The position numbers and the translations under genes are program-made. Of a stretch of 64,000 nucleotides of DNA, positions 37,587 to 46,619 are shown piece after piece; position 1 is the first letter of the stretch; each line of letters begins with the position of its first letter. The stretch is from Mycobacterium sp. Root265 (GTDB lineage Bacteria; Actinomycetota; Actinomycetes; Mycobacteriales; Mycobacteriaceae): the NCBI RefSeq assembly GCF_001428895.1, contig NZ_LMJA01000008.1, forward strand, positions 1-64,000, written 5' to 3'. The notes under the pieces were generated by a model, which was not told the origin of the DNA, ran no database searches, and saw only the letters and a list, made by a program, of their open reading frames with translations.

Positions 37587-38012
37587 TCAGACGGTGCAGT
37601 CGACCCCGGCGACGTCCCGCGCGATGACGCACGCCGACGGATTGGACAACTTCCACGCACCGCCCTGGTCGATCCAGTAGATGTGGTGCGTCTTGGTCCC
37701 GAAGAGCGGGATGGTCACCGCGATCTGCGCGTCCACCTGGTTTCCGTTGAGCACCGGATTCTGTACCTGCCAGTTGACCATGCCGCTGTAGGCGTTGAGC
37801 CGGTTGGCGATGTTGTCGGCGGTGGGCACCGCGGCATCCCCGCCGGCGAGCTTGGCGGCACGCGCGGCGACGGGGGCACCCGTGTTGAGCACCTGCTGCA
37901 ACTCCGAGGTCAGTTCCTCGGCGCTGGGCGCTGCGGGTGCCGCCCACGCCACACCCGTCGCATTCATGACCCCCACCGCCAACATCGACAACGCAGCCAC
38001 TGCAGCACGCAT
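37587..38012 (-). CDS. Secreted MTB12-like low-molecular-weight antigen
   Basis: This 141-residue protein has a Sec signal (about 1-24, VAWAAPAAPS). The mature part AEELTSELQQVLNTGAP, NIANRLNAYSGMV and HHIYWIDQGGAWKLS matches the MTB12/CFP-2 family (Rv2376c type), whose fold is cystatin/NTF2-like. Two cysteines near the C terminus (CVIARDVAGVDC) may form a disulfide. The start at 38012 follows GGAAAGG. It converges on the FkbM gene. Function of the family is not established. Confidence 0.85.
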   Translation of the reverse strand: MRAAVAALSMLAVGVMNATGVAWAAPAAPSAEELTSELQQVLNTGAPVAARAAKLAGGDAAVPTADNIANRLNAYSGMVNWQVQNPVLNGNQVDAQIAVTIPLFGTKTHHIYWIDQGGAWKLSNPSACVIARDVAGVDCTV

Positions 38013-38085
38013 GAACGAACCTTTCCGAAAACAAATGAGCCGACCCGTCGCACACCTGACCACGCCGGAGGCTTCCCGACAAGAC

Positions 38086-38949
38086 CTACGTCCCGGCGAG
38101 CAACGCCCGGCCGCTCGTGAACCGCCGCGGTTCGCCGCTCAGCGGGTCCTCGAATTCCAGCGTCTGCGCCAGCAGTTGCAGCGGGCGGCTGAAATCGTCG
38201 GCCGCCACCTCGAGCACGTCCGGGTACAGCGAGTCGTTGTCGATCGGCACACCGAGCGACGCCATGTGCACGCGCAGTTGGTGAGTGCGCCCGGTGCGCG
38301 GGGTCAGCCGGTACAACCCGCCGGAGAGGTGTTCGACGTAGGTTTCGGCGTTCGGTTCTCCGGGCTCCTCGTAGGCCTGTAAACGGCCGCGCTCCTTGAT
38401 GATCCGGCTGCGCACCACCGCCGGGAGGTCGACCGTGGGTGTGCCGGTCGCGCGCGCCAGATAGATCTTGCGGGTCTTCTGTGCGGCGAACAGGGTCTGG
38501 TACGCGCCGCGCAGCTCTCGTCGTGCCGTGAACAGCAACACTCCGGCGGTCAGCCGGTCCAGGCGGTGCGCGGGGCTCAACTCCGGCAGACCGAGTTCAC
38601 GCCGCAGCCGTACCACCGCGGTCTGTACGACATGCCCGCCGCGGGGCATGGTGGCCAGGAAGTGTGGCTTGTCGACCACCACGATGTCGTCGTCGCGGTG
38701 CAGGATGGGCATCTCGAACGGAACGGGCACCTCGTCGGGCAGGTCGCGGTACAGGTAGACGAACGCGCCGGGAGGCAGCACCGTCGACGCGCCGACCACC
38801 GCACCGTCCGCGCAAACCACCTCCCCGGCAAGCACTTTGGTGGCCGCGCCCTCGCCGAACCGGTCGGCCAGTTCGACGAGGACCGCTCCGCCGCGAAGGC
38901 GGACACGGGTAGGTCCCAGCCCGTCGCGGTCGGGCAACGGGGCGCTCAA
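38086..38949 (-). CDS. RluA-family pseudouridine synthase (Rv3300c-like)
   Basis: This 287-residue enzyme has the RluA catalytic block HRLDRLTAGVLLFTA with the conserved aspartate, and the C-terminal RTGRTHQLRVHMASLG. It converts a uridine of rRNA or tRNA to pseudouridine. A short RNA-binding-like N terminus (about 1-75) precedes the catalytic domain. No ATG or GTG fits; the TTG at 38949 overlaps the glpD stop as TTGA, and all longer frames lie within glpD. It is the last gene of the glpD-synthase pair. Confidence 0.88.
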   Translation of the reverse strand: MSAPLPDRDGLGPTRVRLRGGAVLVELADRFGEGAATKVLAGEVVCADGAVVGASTVLPPGAFVYLYRDLPDEVPVPFEMPILHRDDDIVVVDKPHFLATMPRGGHVVQTAVVRLRRELGLPELSPAHRLDRLTAGVLLFTARRELRGAYQTLFAAQKTRKIYLARATGTPTVDLPAVVRSRIIKERGRLQAYEEPGEPNAETYVEHLSGGLYRLTPRTGRTHQLRVHMASLGVPIDNDSLYPDVLEVAADDFSRPLQLLAQTLEFEDPLSGEPRRFTSGRALLAGT

Positions 38950-40685
38950 TTCAGCGGCACCGGTTCCAGGATCTCGGCGCGCGCCTCGGGGGCCGCCGCG
39001 CGAAGTGCGTCCGCGGACTCGTCGTCGGGCTCCTGCTGCGATTGCACCTCGGCCTCGACCCGGGCCAGGTAGGTCGCCACCTCGCGGTCGATGTCCTCGG
39101 CGCTCCAACCGAGCACGGGCGCAATGACTTCGGCAACCTCGCGGGCGCAGTCCACGCCGCGGTGCGGGTACTCGATGGAGATCCGCGTCCGTCTGGCCAG
39201 GACGTCCTCCAGGTGTAGCGCCCCCTCGGCCGCCGCGGCGTACACCGCCTCCACCTTCAGATACACCGGGGCGTCGGTGATCGGTTCCAGCAGTTCGGGT
39301 TTGTCCTCGGCAGTCGAGAGCACCTCGCTGATCAGCGAACCGTAGCGGTCGAGCAGATGACGCACGCGGTACGGGTGCAGACCGTAATGGGTGCCGACGT
39401 GCTCGGTCTGGTTCACCAGCGCGAAGTATCCGTCGGCGCCCACCAGCGGCACCTTCTCGGTGATGGACGGCGCCACCCGGGTGGGCACGAATTCGGCGGC
39501 CGCGTCGATGGCGTCCTGCCCCATCACCCGGTAGGTGGTGTACTTACCGCCCGCGATGGCGACCAGGCCCGGTGAGGGCACCGCGACGGCGTGCTCTCGC
39601 GACAGCTTCGACGTCGACTCGCTCTCACCGGCGAGCAGCGGACGCAGGCCCGCGTACACGCCGTCGATGTCGTCGTGGGTCAGCGGGGTGGCCAGCACCG
39701 TGTTGACATGGCCGAGGATGTAGTCGATATCGGCCTTGGTCGCCGCCGGGTGCGCGAGATCGAGATTCCAGTCGGTGTCGGTGGTGCCGATGATCCAGTG
39801 CGTGCCCCACGGGATGACGAACAGCACCGACTTCTCGGTGCGCAGGATGATCGCGACCTCGCTGACGACACGGTCGCGTGGGACCACGATGTGCACACCC
39901 TTGGAGGCGCGCACCCGGAATCGGCCGCGCTCCTTGGACAATGCCTGGATCTCGTCGGTCCACACCCCGGTGGCGTTCACCACGACGTGCCCACGGACCT
40001 CGGTGACCGCACCGTTCTCGGAGTCGCGCACCTTGACCCCGGTCACCCGGTCACCCTCGCGCAGCAGCGCGACGACCTGGGTGGAGGTGCGCACCACGGC
40101 ACCGTAGTGCGCCGCGGTGCGGGCCACCGTCATGGTGTGCCGGGCGTCGTCGACGACGGTGTCGTAGTAGCGGATTCCGCCGATGAGTGAACTGCGCTTG
40201 AGCCCGGGCGCCAGCCTCAAGGCGCCCGCCCGCAGCAGATGCTTCTGCGCCGGAACGGATTTCGATCCACCCAGCTGGTCGTAGAGGAAGATGCCCGCCG
40301 CGATGTAGGGGCGCTCCCAGACCCGCTTGGTCAGCGGGAACAGGAACGGCAGCGGCTTGACCAGATGCGGCGCCAGCGTCGTGAGCGACAACTCGCGTTC
40401 GTGCAGCGCCTCGCGGACCAGGCCGAATTCCAGCTGTTCCAGGTAGCGCAGGCCGCCGTGGAACATCTTCGAGCTCCGGCTGGAGGTGCCCGACGCGAAG
40501 TCGCGGGCCTCGACGAGGGCGACCTTCAGGCCGCGGGTCGCGGCGTCCAGGGCCGCACCGGCACCGACCACACCACCACCGATGACGACGACGTCGAACT
40601 GTTCGCTGCCGAGCCGTTCCCAGGCGGTCGCCCGCTGGGTGGGCCCGAGCCGAGCTTGAGCAGTGCCTGAGATCGGGTCGGTCAC
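38946..40685 (-). CDS. glpD2: Glycerol-3-phosphate dehydrogenase GlpD2 (FAD-dependent)
   Basis: This 579-residue flavoprotein has the FAD motif IGGGVVGAG at 35-43 and the SGTSSRSSKMFHGGLRYLEQ block. It is nearly collinear with M. tuberculosis GlpD2. It oxidises glycerol-3-phosphate to dihydroxyacetone phosphate and gives electrons to the quinone pool from the inner face of the membrane. The GTG at 40685 is chosen over a GTG at 40706, which adds seven unlike residues. The stop overlaps the TTG of the pseudouridine synthase gene. In M. tuberculosis phoY1 lies at that junction; it is absent here. Confidence 0.96.
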   Translation of the reverse strand: MTDPISGTAQARLGPTQRATAWERLGSEQFDVVVIGGGVVGAGAALDAATRGLKVALVEARDFASGTSSRSSKMFHGGLRYLEQLEFGLVREALHERELSLTTLAPHLVKPLPFLFPLTKRVWERPYIAAGIFLYDQLGGSKSVPAQKHLLRAGALRLAPGLKRSSLIGGIRYYDTVVDDARHTMTVARTAAHYGAVVRTSTQVVALLREGDRVTGVKVRDSENGAVTEVRGHVVVNATGVWTDEIQALSKERGRFRVRASKGVHIVVPRDRVVSEVAIILRTEKSVLFVIPWGTHWIIGTTDTDWNLDLAHPAATKADIDYILGHVNTVLATPLTHDDIDGVYAGLRPLLAGESESTSKLSREHAVAVPSPGLVAIAGGKYTTYRVMGQDAIDAAAEFVPTRVAPSITEKVPLVGADGYFALVNQTEHVGTHYGLHPYRVRHLLDRYGSLISEVLSTAEDKPELLEPITDAPVYLKVEAVYAAAAEGALHLEDVLARRTRISIEYPHRGVDCAREVAEVIAPVLGWSAEDIDREVATYLARVEAEVQSQQEPDDESADALRAAAPEARAEILEPVPLN

Positions 40686-40745
40686 GATTACGAGCCTACG
40701 TTGCACGACCGCACGGTGTGGGGCGTCAGCGCCCAGACCTCGCCT

Positions 40746-42158
40746 TTAGTCGAGGTCGTCGTGAGCCATCAGCCGGCGCGCGGCCTCCACGGTCGAACCG
40801 GACAGCGACGGGTACACCGACAGGGTCTGGGCCAGGTCGGTCACCGTCAGGTTGTTCTGGACGGCCAACGCGATCGGCAGGATGAGCTCGGAGGCGATCG
40901 GCGCGACGACCACGCCGCCGATCACCACACCGGTGGCGGGCCGGCAGAAGATCTTGACGAAGCCGCGCCGCAGCAGCGACATCTTCGCCCTGGCGTTGGT
41001 GGTCAGCGGCAGCATCAGGGTGCGGGCGGGGACTGCGCCGCTGTCGATCGCGGTCTGCGGGACGCCGACGGCGGCGATCTCCGGGCGGGTGAACACCGCG
41101 GCGGCCACCGTACGCAACCGGATCGGCGACACCCCTTCGCCGAGTGCGTGGTACATCGCGATGCGGCCCTGCATGGCGGCCACCGAGGCCAGCGGCAGCA
41201 AGCCGGTGCAGTCACCGGCGGCGTAGATGCCGGGCGCGGTGGTCCGCGACACCCGGTCCACGCTGAGATAGTTGCCCGCTCCGAGCTCGATGCCGACCCG
41301 CTCCAGTCCCAGGCCCCCGGTGTTGGGCACCGAACCCACCGTCATCAGGGCGTGGCTGCCCTCGACCACGCGTCCGTCGGCCATCGCCACCTTGATGCCG
41401 TTGTCGGTACGGGTCACCGAGTCGGCGCGGGCGTTCTTCACCAGCTTCACGCCGCGCTCGGCGAAAGCCTCCTCCAGCACGGCGGCGGCGTCGGAGTCCT
41501 CGTGCGGCAGGATCTGGTCGCGGCTGGCCACCACAGTCACCTTCACCCCGAGCTCGGTGTAGGCGCTGCAGAACTCGGCGCCGGTCACGCCCGAACCCAC
41601 GATCACCAGGTGCTCGGGCAGTTCGGTCAGGTCGTAGAGCTGGCGCCAGTTCAGGATGCGCTCGCCGTCGGGCCGGGCGTTGGGCAGCACCCGGGGGGTG
41701 GCGCCGGTGGCGATCAGCACCACATCGGCCTTGAGCACCCCGGTCTTGCCGTCGGTGGTGGTGACCTTGACCCGGTGGGCCGCCATGCCGGGCACGTCGT
41801 CGACGAGCTCACCGCGCCCGCGCACGACCGAGACCCCGCTGCTCAGCAGCTGGGAGCCGATATCGGCCGACTGCGACCTGGCCAGCGTCTTGACCCGGTT
41901 GTGGATGTCGGCGAGGGAAATCTTGGCATCGTCGATGGCGATGTCGAAGCCCAGACCGTTGGCGCGGCGCAGCTCGGTGCGCACACCGGTGGACGCGATG
42001 AACGTCTTGGACGGGACGCAGTCGAACAGGACGCAGGCGCCGCCGATGCCGTCGGAGTCGATGACGGTCACCTGTACGGCCGGTCCGCGGGCCGCGGCGA
42101 CGAGGGCTGCCTCATATCCGGCGGGACCGCCGCCGATGATCACGATGCGGGTTGGCAC
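40746..42158 (-). CDS. lpdA: NAD(P)H:quinone reductase LpdA
   Basis: This 470-residue flavoprotein resembles dihydrolipoamide dehydrogenase, with FAD motif GGGPAG at 9-14 and NAD motif VGSGVTGAEF. It keeps C42 and C47 (ACVLFDCVPSK) but lacks the C-terminal His-Glu pair needed for disulfide reduction, ending in SLSGSTVEAARRL. The M. tuberculosis orthologue reduces quinones with NAD(P)H. It lies 60 bases upstream of glpD2, so both may feed the quinone pool. A tandem repeat precedes the gene. Confidence 0.94.
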   Translation of the reverse strand: MPTRIVIIGGGPAGYEAALVAAARGPAVQVTVIDSDGIGGACVLFDCVPSKTFIASTGVRTELRRANGLGFDIAIDDAKISLADIHNRVKTLARSQSADIGSQLLSSGVSVVRGRGELVDDVPGMAAHRVKVTTTDGKTGVLKADVVLIATGATPRVLPNARPDGERILNWRQLYDLTELPEHLVIVGSGVTGAEFCSAYTELGVKVTVVASRDQILPHEDSDAAAVLEEAFAERGVKLVKNARADSVTRTDNGIKVAMADGRVVEGSHALMTVGSVPNTGGLGLERVGIELGAGNYLSVDRVSRTTAPGIYAAGDCTGLLPLASVAAMQGRIAMYHALGEGVSPIRLRTVAAAVFTRPEIAAVGVPQTAIDSGAVPARTLMLPLTTNARAKMSLLRRGFVKIFCRPATGVVIGGVVVAPIASELILPIALAVQNNLTVTDLAQTLSVYPSLSGSTVEAARRLMAHDDLD

Positions 42159-42173
42159 GGTGATAAACGTAGT

Positions 42174-42281
42174 GGGTCACTGCGCTCGAGCCCACATGAC
42201 TGATCCGCCGGGTCGCTGCGCTCCTGCCCGCCGCGCCTATCTCCCGGGTCGCTGCGCTCCTGCCCGCCGTACCCCTTAAAG
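42174..42281. repeat. Three-copy 36-bp tandem repeat upstream of lpdA
   Basis: GGGTC begins units at 42174, 42210 and 42246, giving an exact 36-base period. Units 2 and 3 share a 24-base core (GGGTCGCTGCGCTCCTGCCC and on). Unit 1 is degenerate. The array fills the gap between the lpdA start and the gene at 42290, and resembles mycobacterial intergenic VNTR loci. Confidence 0.8.
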
Positions 42282-42289
42282 TTGGGCGC

Positions 42290-42763
42290 GTGCCGCTCTA
42301 CGCCGCTTACGGATCGAACATGCATCCGGAACAGATGCTGCAGCGGGCTCCGCATTCACCGATGGCGGGGACCGGCTGGCTGTATGGCTGGCGGCTGACC
42401 TTCGGCGGCGAGGACCTCAGCTGGGAGGGCGCGTTGGCGACCCTGGTCGAGGATCCGTTGTCCCGGGTGTTCGTCGTGCTCTACGACATGACTCCCGAGG
42501 ACGAGGAGAACCTGGACCGCTGGGAAGGGTCCGAACTCGGCTTCCACAAGAAGATCCGCTGCCGGGTGGACCGGCTGACCTCGGACACCACCACCGACCC
42601 GGTGCTGGCCTGGCTGTACGTGGTGGACGCCTGGGAGGGCGGGGTGCCGTCCGCGCGCTACCTCGGCGTGATGGCCGACGCCGCGGAGATCGCCGGCGCC
42701 CCTGCCGAGTACGTGCACGATCTGCGCATCCGCCCCGCGGGCAACGTCGGGCCCGGCACCTAG
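42290..42763 (+). CDS. Gamma-glutamylcyclotransferase-fold protein (Rv3304-like)
   Basis: This 157-residue protein opens with LYAAYGSNMHPEQM, the YGSN substrate-anion loop of gamma-glutamylcyclotransferase folds. WEGSELGFHKKIRCRV contains a likely catalytic acid. Single-domain members cyclise gamma-glutamyl amines or peptides; the true substrate in mycobacteria is unproven. The start is a GTG at 42290, with no convincing ATG before the YGSN loop. It occupies the same place as Rv3304 between lpdA and amiA1. Confidence 0.82.
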   Translation: MPLYAAYGSNMHPEQMLQRAPHSPMAGTGWLYGWRLTFGGEDLSWEGALATLVEDPLSRVFVVLYDMTPEDEENLDRWEGSELGFHKKIRCRVDRLTSDTTTDPVLAWLYVVDAWEGGVPSARYLGVMADAAEIAGAPAEYVHDLRIRPAGNVGPGT

Positions 42764-42778
42764 ACCCCTCGGCTGACT

Positions 42779-42846
42779 CGCAATGTCACCCTGACAGCGT
42801 CGCCGTGCCTATATATCCACGACGACGCTGTCAGAGTGACATTGCG
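42779..42846. terminator. Long inverted repeat, bidirectional terminator or palindromic element
   Basis: Two 24-base arms (42779-42802 and 42823-42846) pair with a single mismatch; they start CGCAATGTCAC and end GTGACATTGCG. The 20-base loop is AT-rich. It lies between the convergent gamma-glutamylcyclotransferase and amiA1 genes. The near-perfect arms are longer than a simple terminator needs, so a dispersed element is also possible. Confidence 0.75.
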
Positions 42847-42859
42847 GCATGTAATCGCA

Positions 42860-44029
42860 CTAGACGAGGCCCGACTGCTCCACCAGGTTCACCATGGTGC
42901 GCACACCCACCGCCAGCGCCCGCTCATCCAGATCGAAGGTCGGCTGGTGTAGGTCCAGCTGCGCCCCCTGCCCCGACCAGACGCCCAGGCGTGCCATCGC
43001 GCCGGGCACTTCCTCCAGGTACCAGGAGAAGTCCTCGCCGCCCCCGGACTGGTGAGTGTCGGCCAGCGCGGTCGGCCCGAGCGCCTCGATGGCGTGGGTG
43101 AGGATGCGGGTGGACACCTCTTCGTTGACCACCGGCGGCACGCCACGTCGGTAGTTCACGCTGTACTCCACGGCCAACGGTGCCAGCAGTGACGAAACAA
43201 TGTCGTGGACAAGCGATTCCAGTGTCAGCCAGGTCTCGCGGCTGGAGGTCCGGATGGTGCCCGCCAGCGTGCCGGTCTGCGGGATCGCATTGGCCGCCAC
43301 CCCGGCGTTGACTGCACCCCACACCATGACGGTGCTCTTGCGGGGGTCGATACGCCGCGACAGCACCCCGGGCACACCGGTGATCAGGGTGCCCAGTGCG
43401 TACACCAGGTCACCGGTCAGGTGCGGCCGCGACGTGTGGCCGCCGGGCGAATGCAGGGTGATCTCGATCGAATCGGCCGCCGAGGTGATCGGACCGAGCC
43501 GCACCGCGACCTTGCCCACCTCCAGACGCGGATCGCAGTGCAGGGCGAAGATCCGTGCCACACCGGTCACCGCTCCGGCCGCGACCGCGTCGATCGCACC
43601 GCCGGGCATCAGTTCCTCGGCGGGCTGGAAGATCAGCCGCACGCCGACCGGCAGTTCGGGAGCCGATGCCATGGCCAGCCCGGCGCCGAGCAACACGCTG
43701 GTGTGCCCGTCATGCCCGCAGGCATGCGCCACGCCGGGAACCGTCGAGGAGAACGGCAGCCCGGTGCGCTCCGCCATCGGCAGGGCATCCATATCGGCAC
43801 GCAGTGCCACGCGCGGACGGTCCTCGGGCCCGAAATCACATGTCAGGCCGGTCCCCCCGGGCAGCACCTTGGGGTTCAGGCCGGCGTCGGCCAGTCGGGT
43901 CGCGACGAATTCGGTGGTCGCGAACTCCTGGCGGCCGAGTTCGGGATGGGCGTGGATGTGGCGGCGCCAGGCGACCAGCTCATCGTGGTGGGCGGCCAGC
44001 CACGCGTCGGTGTGTTCCCGCAAGGTCAT
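42860..44029 (-). CDS. amiA1: M20-family amidohydrolase AmiA1
   Basis: This 389-residue M20D peptidase-like amidohydrolase has ALRADMDALPM near 97, ACGHDGHTSVLLGA near 112, LIFQPAEE near 145 and GGGEDFSW near 345, which supply the metal ligands. Such enzymes hydrolyse N-acyl amino acids or indole conjugates. The ATG at 44029 overlaps the stop of amiB1 (ATGA), so the two genes form one translational unit as in M. tuberculosis Rv3305c-Rv3306c. The substrate is unknown. Confidence 0.92.
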   Translation of the reverse strand: MTLREHTDAWLAAHHDELVAWRRHIHAHPELGRQEFATTEFVATRLADAGLNPKVLPGGTGLTCDFGPEDRPRVALRADMDALPMAERTGLPFSSTVPGVAHACGHDGHTSVLLGAGLAMASAPELPVGVRLIFQPAEELMPGGAIDAVAAGAVTGVARIFALHCDPRLEVGKVAVRLGPITSAADSIEITLHSPGGHTSRPHLTGDLVYALGTLITGVPGVLSRRIDPRKSTVMVWGAVNAGVAANAIPQTGTLAGTIRTSSRETWLTLESLVHDIVSSLLAPLAVEYSVNYRRGVPPVVNEEVSTRILTHAIEALGPTALADTHQSGGGEDFSWYLEEVPGAMARLGVWSGQGAQLDLHQPTFDLDERALAVGVRTMVNLVEQSGLV

Positions 44030-45210
44030 GACGCCCTCCGTCGGGCCTGTGCCTCCAGCACCCGACCGCGTTCGGTGTCGTTCTGCGCCAGGGCAACGAC
44101 GGTGCGCGCCAACATGATCGACCCGTCGATGACGGCTTTGTCGGCGCTGGGCCCGGCAGCGGCGGCCGCGAACTGCGGCTGGTGCAGCGAGGCACCGCCG
44201 GCATCGATGCCCACCACCGGGTGGATGCCCGGCAGCACCTGGGTGACGTTGCCCATATCGGTACTCCCCAACGGCAAGGCCGCCTCCAATTCCACCGGCA
44301 GCGGATGCCGGCCATTGCGGATCATCTCGGCACGGAACACCTCGGCCAGGAAACGGTCGGGCGCCAGCGCGTCATAAGGCGGCGCGGTCTCCCGGACACC
44401 GTGTTCGCAGCCGGTGGCCACCGCGCCGGACTCGAAACAGCCGGCCATTTTGGCCTCCAGCAGGCGCAGCGAATTCATGTCGGTGGCACGCATCGTGTAC
44501 TTCATTTCGGCATGTGCGGGAATGACATTGGTGGCCTGACCGCCGTTGGTGACGATGCCGTGCATCATCTGCCCGGGCGCGAGCTGCTGGCGCAGCAACC
44601 CGACGGCCACCTGGGCGACGGTGACCGCGTCGGCGGCGTTGATACCCAGGTAGGGCGCGACCGCGGCATGCGACTCACGCCCCGTGTAGCTGACCGCCAC
44701 CTCGGAGAGTGCCAGCGAACGGGCCGCGGCCATATCGGCGGGCCCCGGGTGCAGCATGACCGCCGCGGCGATGTCATCGAACGTTCCGGCGTTGAGCAGC
44801 AACACCTTTCCGCCACCGGCCTCCTCGGCGGGGGTGCCGATGAGGACGACCGTCAGATCCAGTTCGTCGGCCACCTCGGCCAACGCCAGCGCGGTGCCCA
44901 CCGCCGAGGCGGCGATGATGTTGTGCCCGCAGGCGTGCCCCATCTCGGGCAGCGCGTCGTATTCGGCGCAGATACCGATCACCAGGGACCCACTGCCGAA
45001 CTCGGCGCGGAACGCGGTGTCGAGCCCGCCGGGCGCGGCCTGGACGGCGAAGCCACGTTCGGCGACCAGCGCCTGGGTCTTGGCGCAGCTGCGGTGCTCG
45101 TCGAACGCGAGCTCCGGTTCGGCGTGGATATCGTGCGACAGTGCGACGAGGTCATCGCGGCGGCGGTTGACGGCGTCCTCGACGATCGACGACGCGCTAC
45201 CCGTGGACAT
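44026..45210 (-). CDS. amiB1: M20-family amidohydrolase AmiB1
   Basis: This 394-residue amidohydrolase has [20 protein letters not shown] near 95 and [14 protein letters not shown] near 130, typical of the aminobenzoyl-glutamate or N-acyl amino acid hydrolase branch. It differs enough from AmiA1 to suggest another substrate or partner chain; two-subunit AbgA/AbgB hydrolases are a possible model. The start lies only 18 bases from the divergent deoD start, so both may use very short or absent leaders. Confidence 0.92.
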   Translation of the reverse strand: MSTGSASSIVEDAVNRRRDDLVALSHDIHAEPELAFDEHRSCAKTQALVAERGFAVQAAPGGLDTAFRAEFGSGSLVIGICAEYDALPEMGHACGHNIIAASAVGTALALAEVADELDLTVVLIGTPAEEAGGGKVLLLNAGTFDDIAAAVMLHPGPADMAAARSLALSEVAVSYTGRESHAAVAPYLGINAADAVTVAQVAVGLLRQQLAPGQMMHGIVTNGGQATNVIPAHAEMKYTMRATDMNSLRLLEAKMAGCFESGAVATGCEHGVRETAPPYDALAPDRFLAEVFRAEMIRNGRHPLPVELEAALPLGSTDMGNVTQVLPGIHPVVGIDAGGASLHQPQFAAAAAGPSADKAVIDGSIMLARTVVALAQNDTERGRVLEAQARRRAS

Positions 45211-45228
45211 CCTGGCAGTATCTCACTC

Positions 45229-46023
45229 GTGTCAGATCCCCAGACGGCCGCCAACGACGCCGCCACCGCGATCAGCGAACAAACCGGGGTGCCCGCCCAC
45301 GACATCGCCGTGGTCCTCGGGTCGGGATGGGCGCCGGCGCTGAGTGCGCTGGGTGAGCCGTCGGCGTCCGTGGCGATGGCCGACCTGCCCGGATTCACCC
45401 CGCCCACCGCGGCCGGGCACCGCGGTCAGGTGCATTCGGTCACCATCGGTGCACACCGCGTGCTGGTGCTCGTCGGGCGCATCCACGCCTATGAGGGCCA
45501 CGACCTGCGACATGTGGTGCACCCGGTCCGGACCGCGTGTGCCGCCGGGGCCGGCACCGTCATCCTGACCAACGCCGCGGGCGGGCTGCGCCCCGAGTAC
45601 AGCGTCGGCCAGCCGGTGTTGATCAGCGATCATCTGAATCTGACGGCCCGCTCTCCGCTGGTCGGCGCGCAGTTCGTCGACCTGGTCGACGCCTACGCCC
45701 CCCGCCTGCGCGCGATCGCCCGCGAGATCGATCCGACGCTGGCCGAAGGCGTGTACGCCGGGTTGCCCGGGCCGCACTACGAGACGCCCGCGGAGATCCG
45801 GATGCTGCGCACCCTGGGAGCCGACCTGGTGGGCATGTCCACGGTGCACGAGACGATCGCCGCGCGCGCCGCCGGCGCCGAGGTGCTGGGCGTGTCGCTG
45901 GTGACGAACCTGGCCGCGGGCATGACGGGTCAGCCGCTCAGCCACGACGAGGTGCTGGAAGCGGGCCGGCAGTCGGCGGCCAGGATGGGCGCGCTGCTGG
46001 CCGGGGTCATCGCCCGGCTTTAG
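45229..46023 (+). CDS. deoD: Purine nucleoside phosphorylase
   Basis: This trimeric-type purine nucleoside phosphorylase of 264 residues has [19 protein letters not shown] and the signature [12 protein letters not shown]. It cleaves guanosine, inosine and deoxy forms to the free base and ribose-1-phosphate. The start is GTG at 45229 (SDPQTAAND follows); no ATG is suitable. It ends four bases into the convergent TetR gene. With pmmB, upp, add, deoA and cdd it forms a salvage neighbourhood. Confidence 0.95.
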   Translation: MSDPQTAANDAATAISEQTGVPAHDIAVVLGSGWAPALSALGEPSASVAMADLPGFTPPTAAGHRGQVHSVTIGAHRVLVLVGRIHAYEGHDLRHVVHPVRTACAAGAGTVILTNAAGGLRPEYSVGQPVLISDHLNLTARSPLVGAQFVDLVDAYAPRLRAIAREIDPTLAEGVYAGLPGPHYETPAEIRMLRTLGADLVGMSTVHETIAARAAGAEVLGVSLVTNLAAGMTGQPLSHDEVLEAGRQSAARMGALLAGVIARL

Positions 46024-46565
46024 CCGGTGAGGTACCGCTGCAGCGTGGGCCCGATCCACTCGACCAGCTCGTGGCGCGTCATCTCACGCAGCGGCGGGAA
46101 CGCCAGCACGTATCGGCACAGCGCCATGCCGAGCACCTGCGAAGCGGCCAGGCTGGCCCGCTTGGGCGCCTGCTCCGGGTCGGCGACGGTCTTCATGATC
46201 ACCGGCGCCAGTTGGGCCGCGAAGATGGTCCGCATCCGTTCCGCGACAGCCTCGTTGGTGACGCCGGCCCGCAGCAGGATGAGCAGCGCCTCGTCGCGTT
46301 CCCAGCGCTCCACGAAGTGGTCGGCCAGCGCGGCGCCGATCCCCTCGACGGGGACCTGCGTCAGGTCCGGCAGTTCGAGGTCGAATTCCGCAGCCGCGGC
46401 GAACAGATTCTCCTTGTTGCCGTAGTAGCGCATCACCATCGACGGATCGATTCCGGCATCGGCGGCGATGGCCCGGATGGTGGCGCGCTCGTAGCCGTCC
46501 GCGGCGAAGCGTTCCCTGGCCGCGGCCAGGATCACCGCCTTGGTCTCGGTGGCCGGTCGTCTCAT
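46020..46565 (-). CDS. TetR-family regulator of the FAD monooxygenase
   Basis: This 181-residue regulator has its helix-turn-helix at about 8-55 ([20 protein letters not shown], then [20 protein letters not shown]). The C-terminal domain belongs to the TetR_C_17/AcrR-like group of actinobacteria. The ATG at 46565 lies within the first of two 34-base palindromes, so autorepression is expected. The second palindrome ends next to the ribosome site of the divergent monooxygenase gene. It likely senses an aromatic or drug-like compound. Confidence 0.92.
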   Translation of the reverse strand: MRRPATETKAVILAAARERFAADGYERATIRAIAADAGIDPSMVMRYYGNKENLFAAAAEFDLELPDLTQVPVEGIGAALADHFVERWERDEALLILLRAGVTNEAVAERMRTIFAAQLAPVIMKTVADPEQAPKRASLAASQVLGMALCRYVLAFPPLREMTRHELVEWIGPTLQRYLTG

Positions 46566-46597
46566 GTCAACGATTGTAGGCCAACAAGTGTTGACAT
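46564..46597. promoter_or_regulatory. 34-bp TetR operator 1
   Basis: A near-palindrome, ATGTCAAC at the left, TAGGCCAACA at the centre and GTTGACAT at the right. It covers the TetR start codon and closely matches operator 2 in length and sequence. Confidence 0.7.
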
Positions 46598-46619
46598 TGA
46601 GCCCATGGGCGACCTACCG

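Noticed and set aside
40746-42158. LpdA as a true dihydrolipoamide dehydrogenase
   Set aside because: The cysteine pair is present but the C-terminal His-Glu dyad is missing, and the neighbourhood matches the quinone reductase LpdA.
42174-42281. CRISPR array
   Set aside because: The 36-base period has three units, but units are directly adjacent without unique spacers and no cas gene is present.
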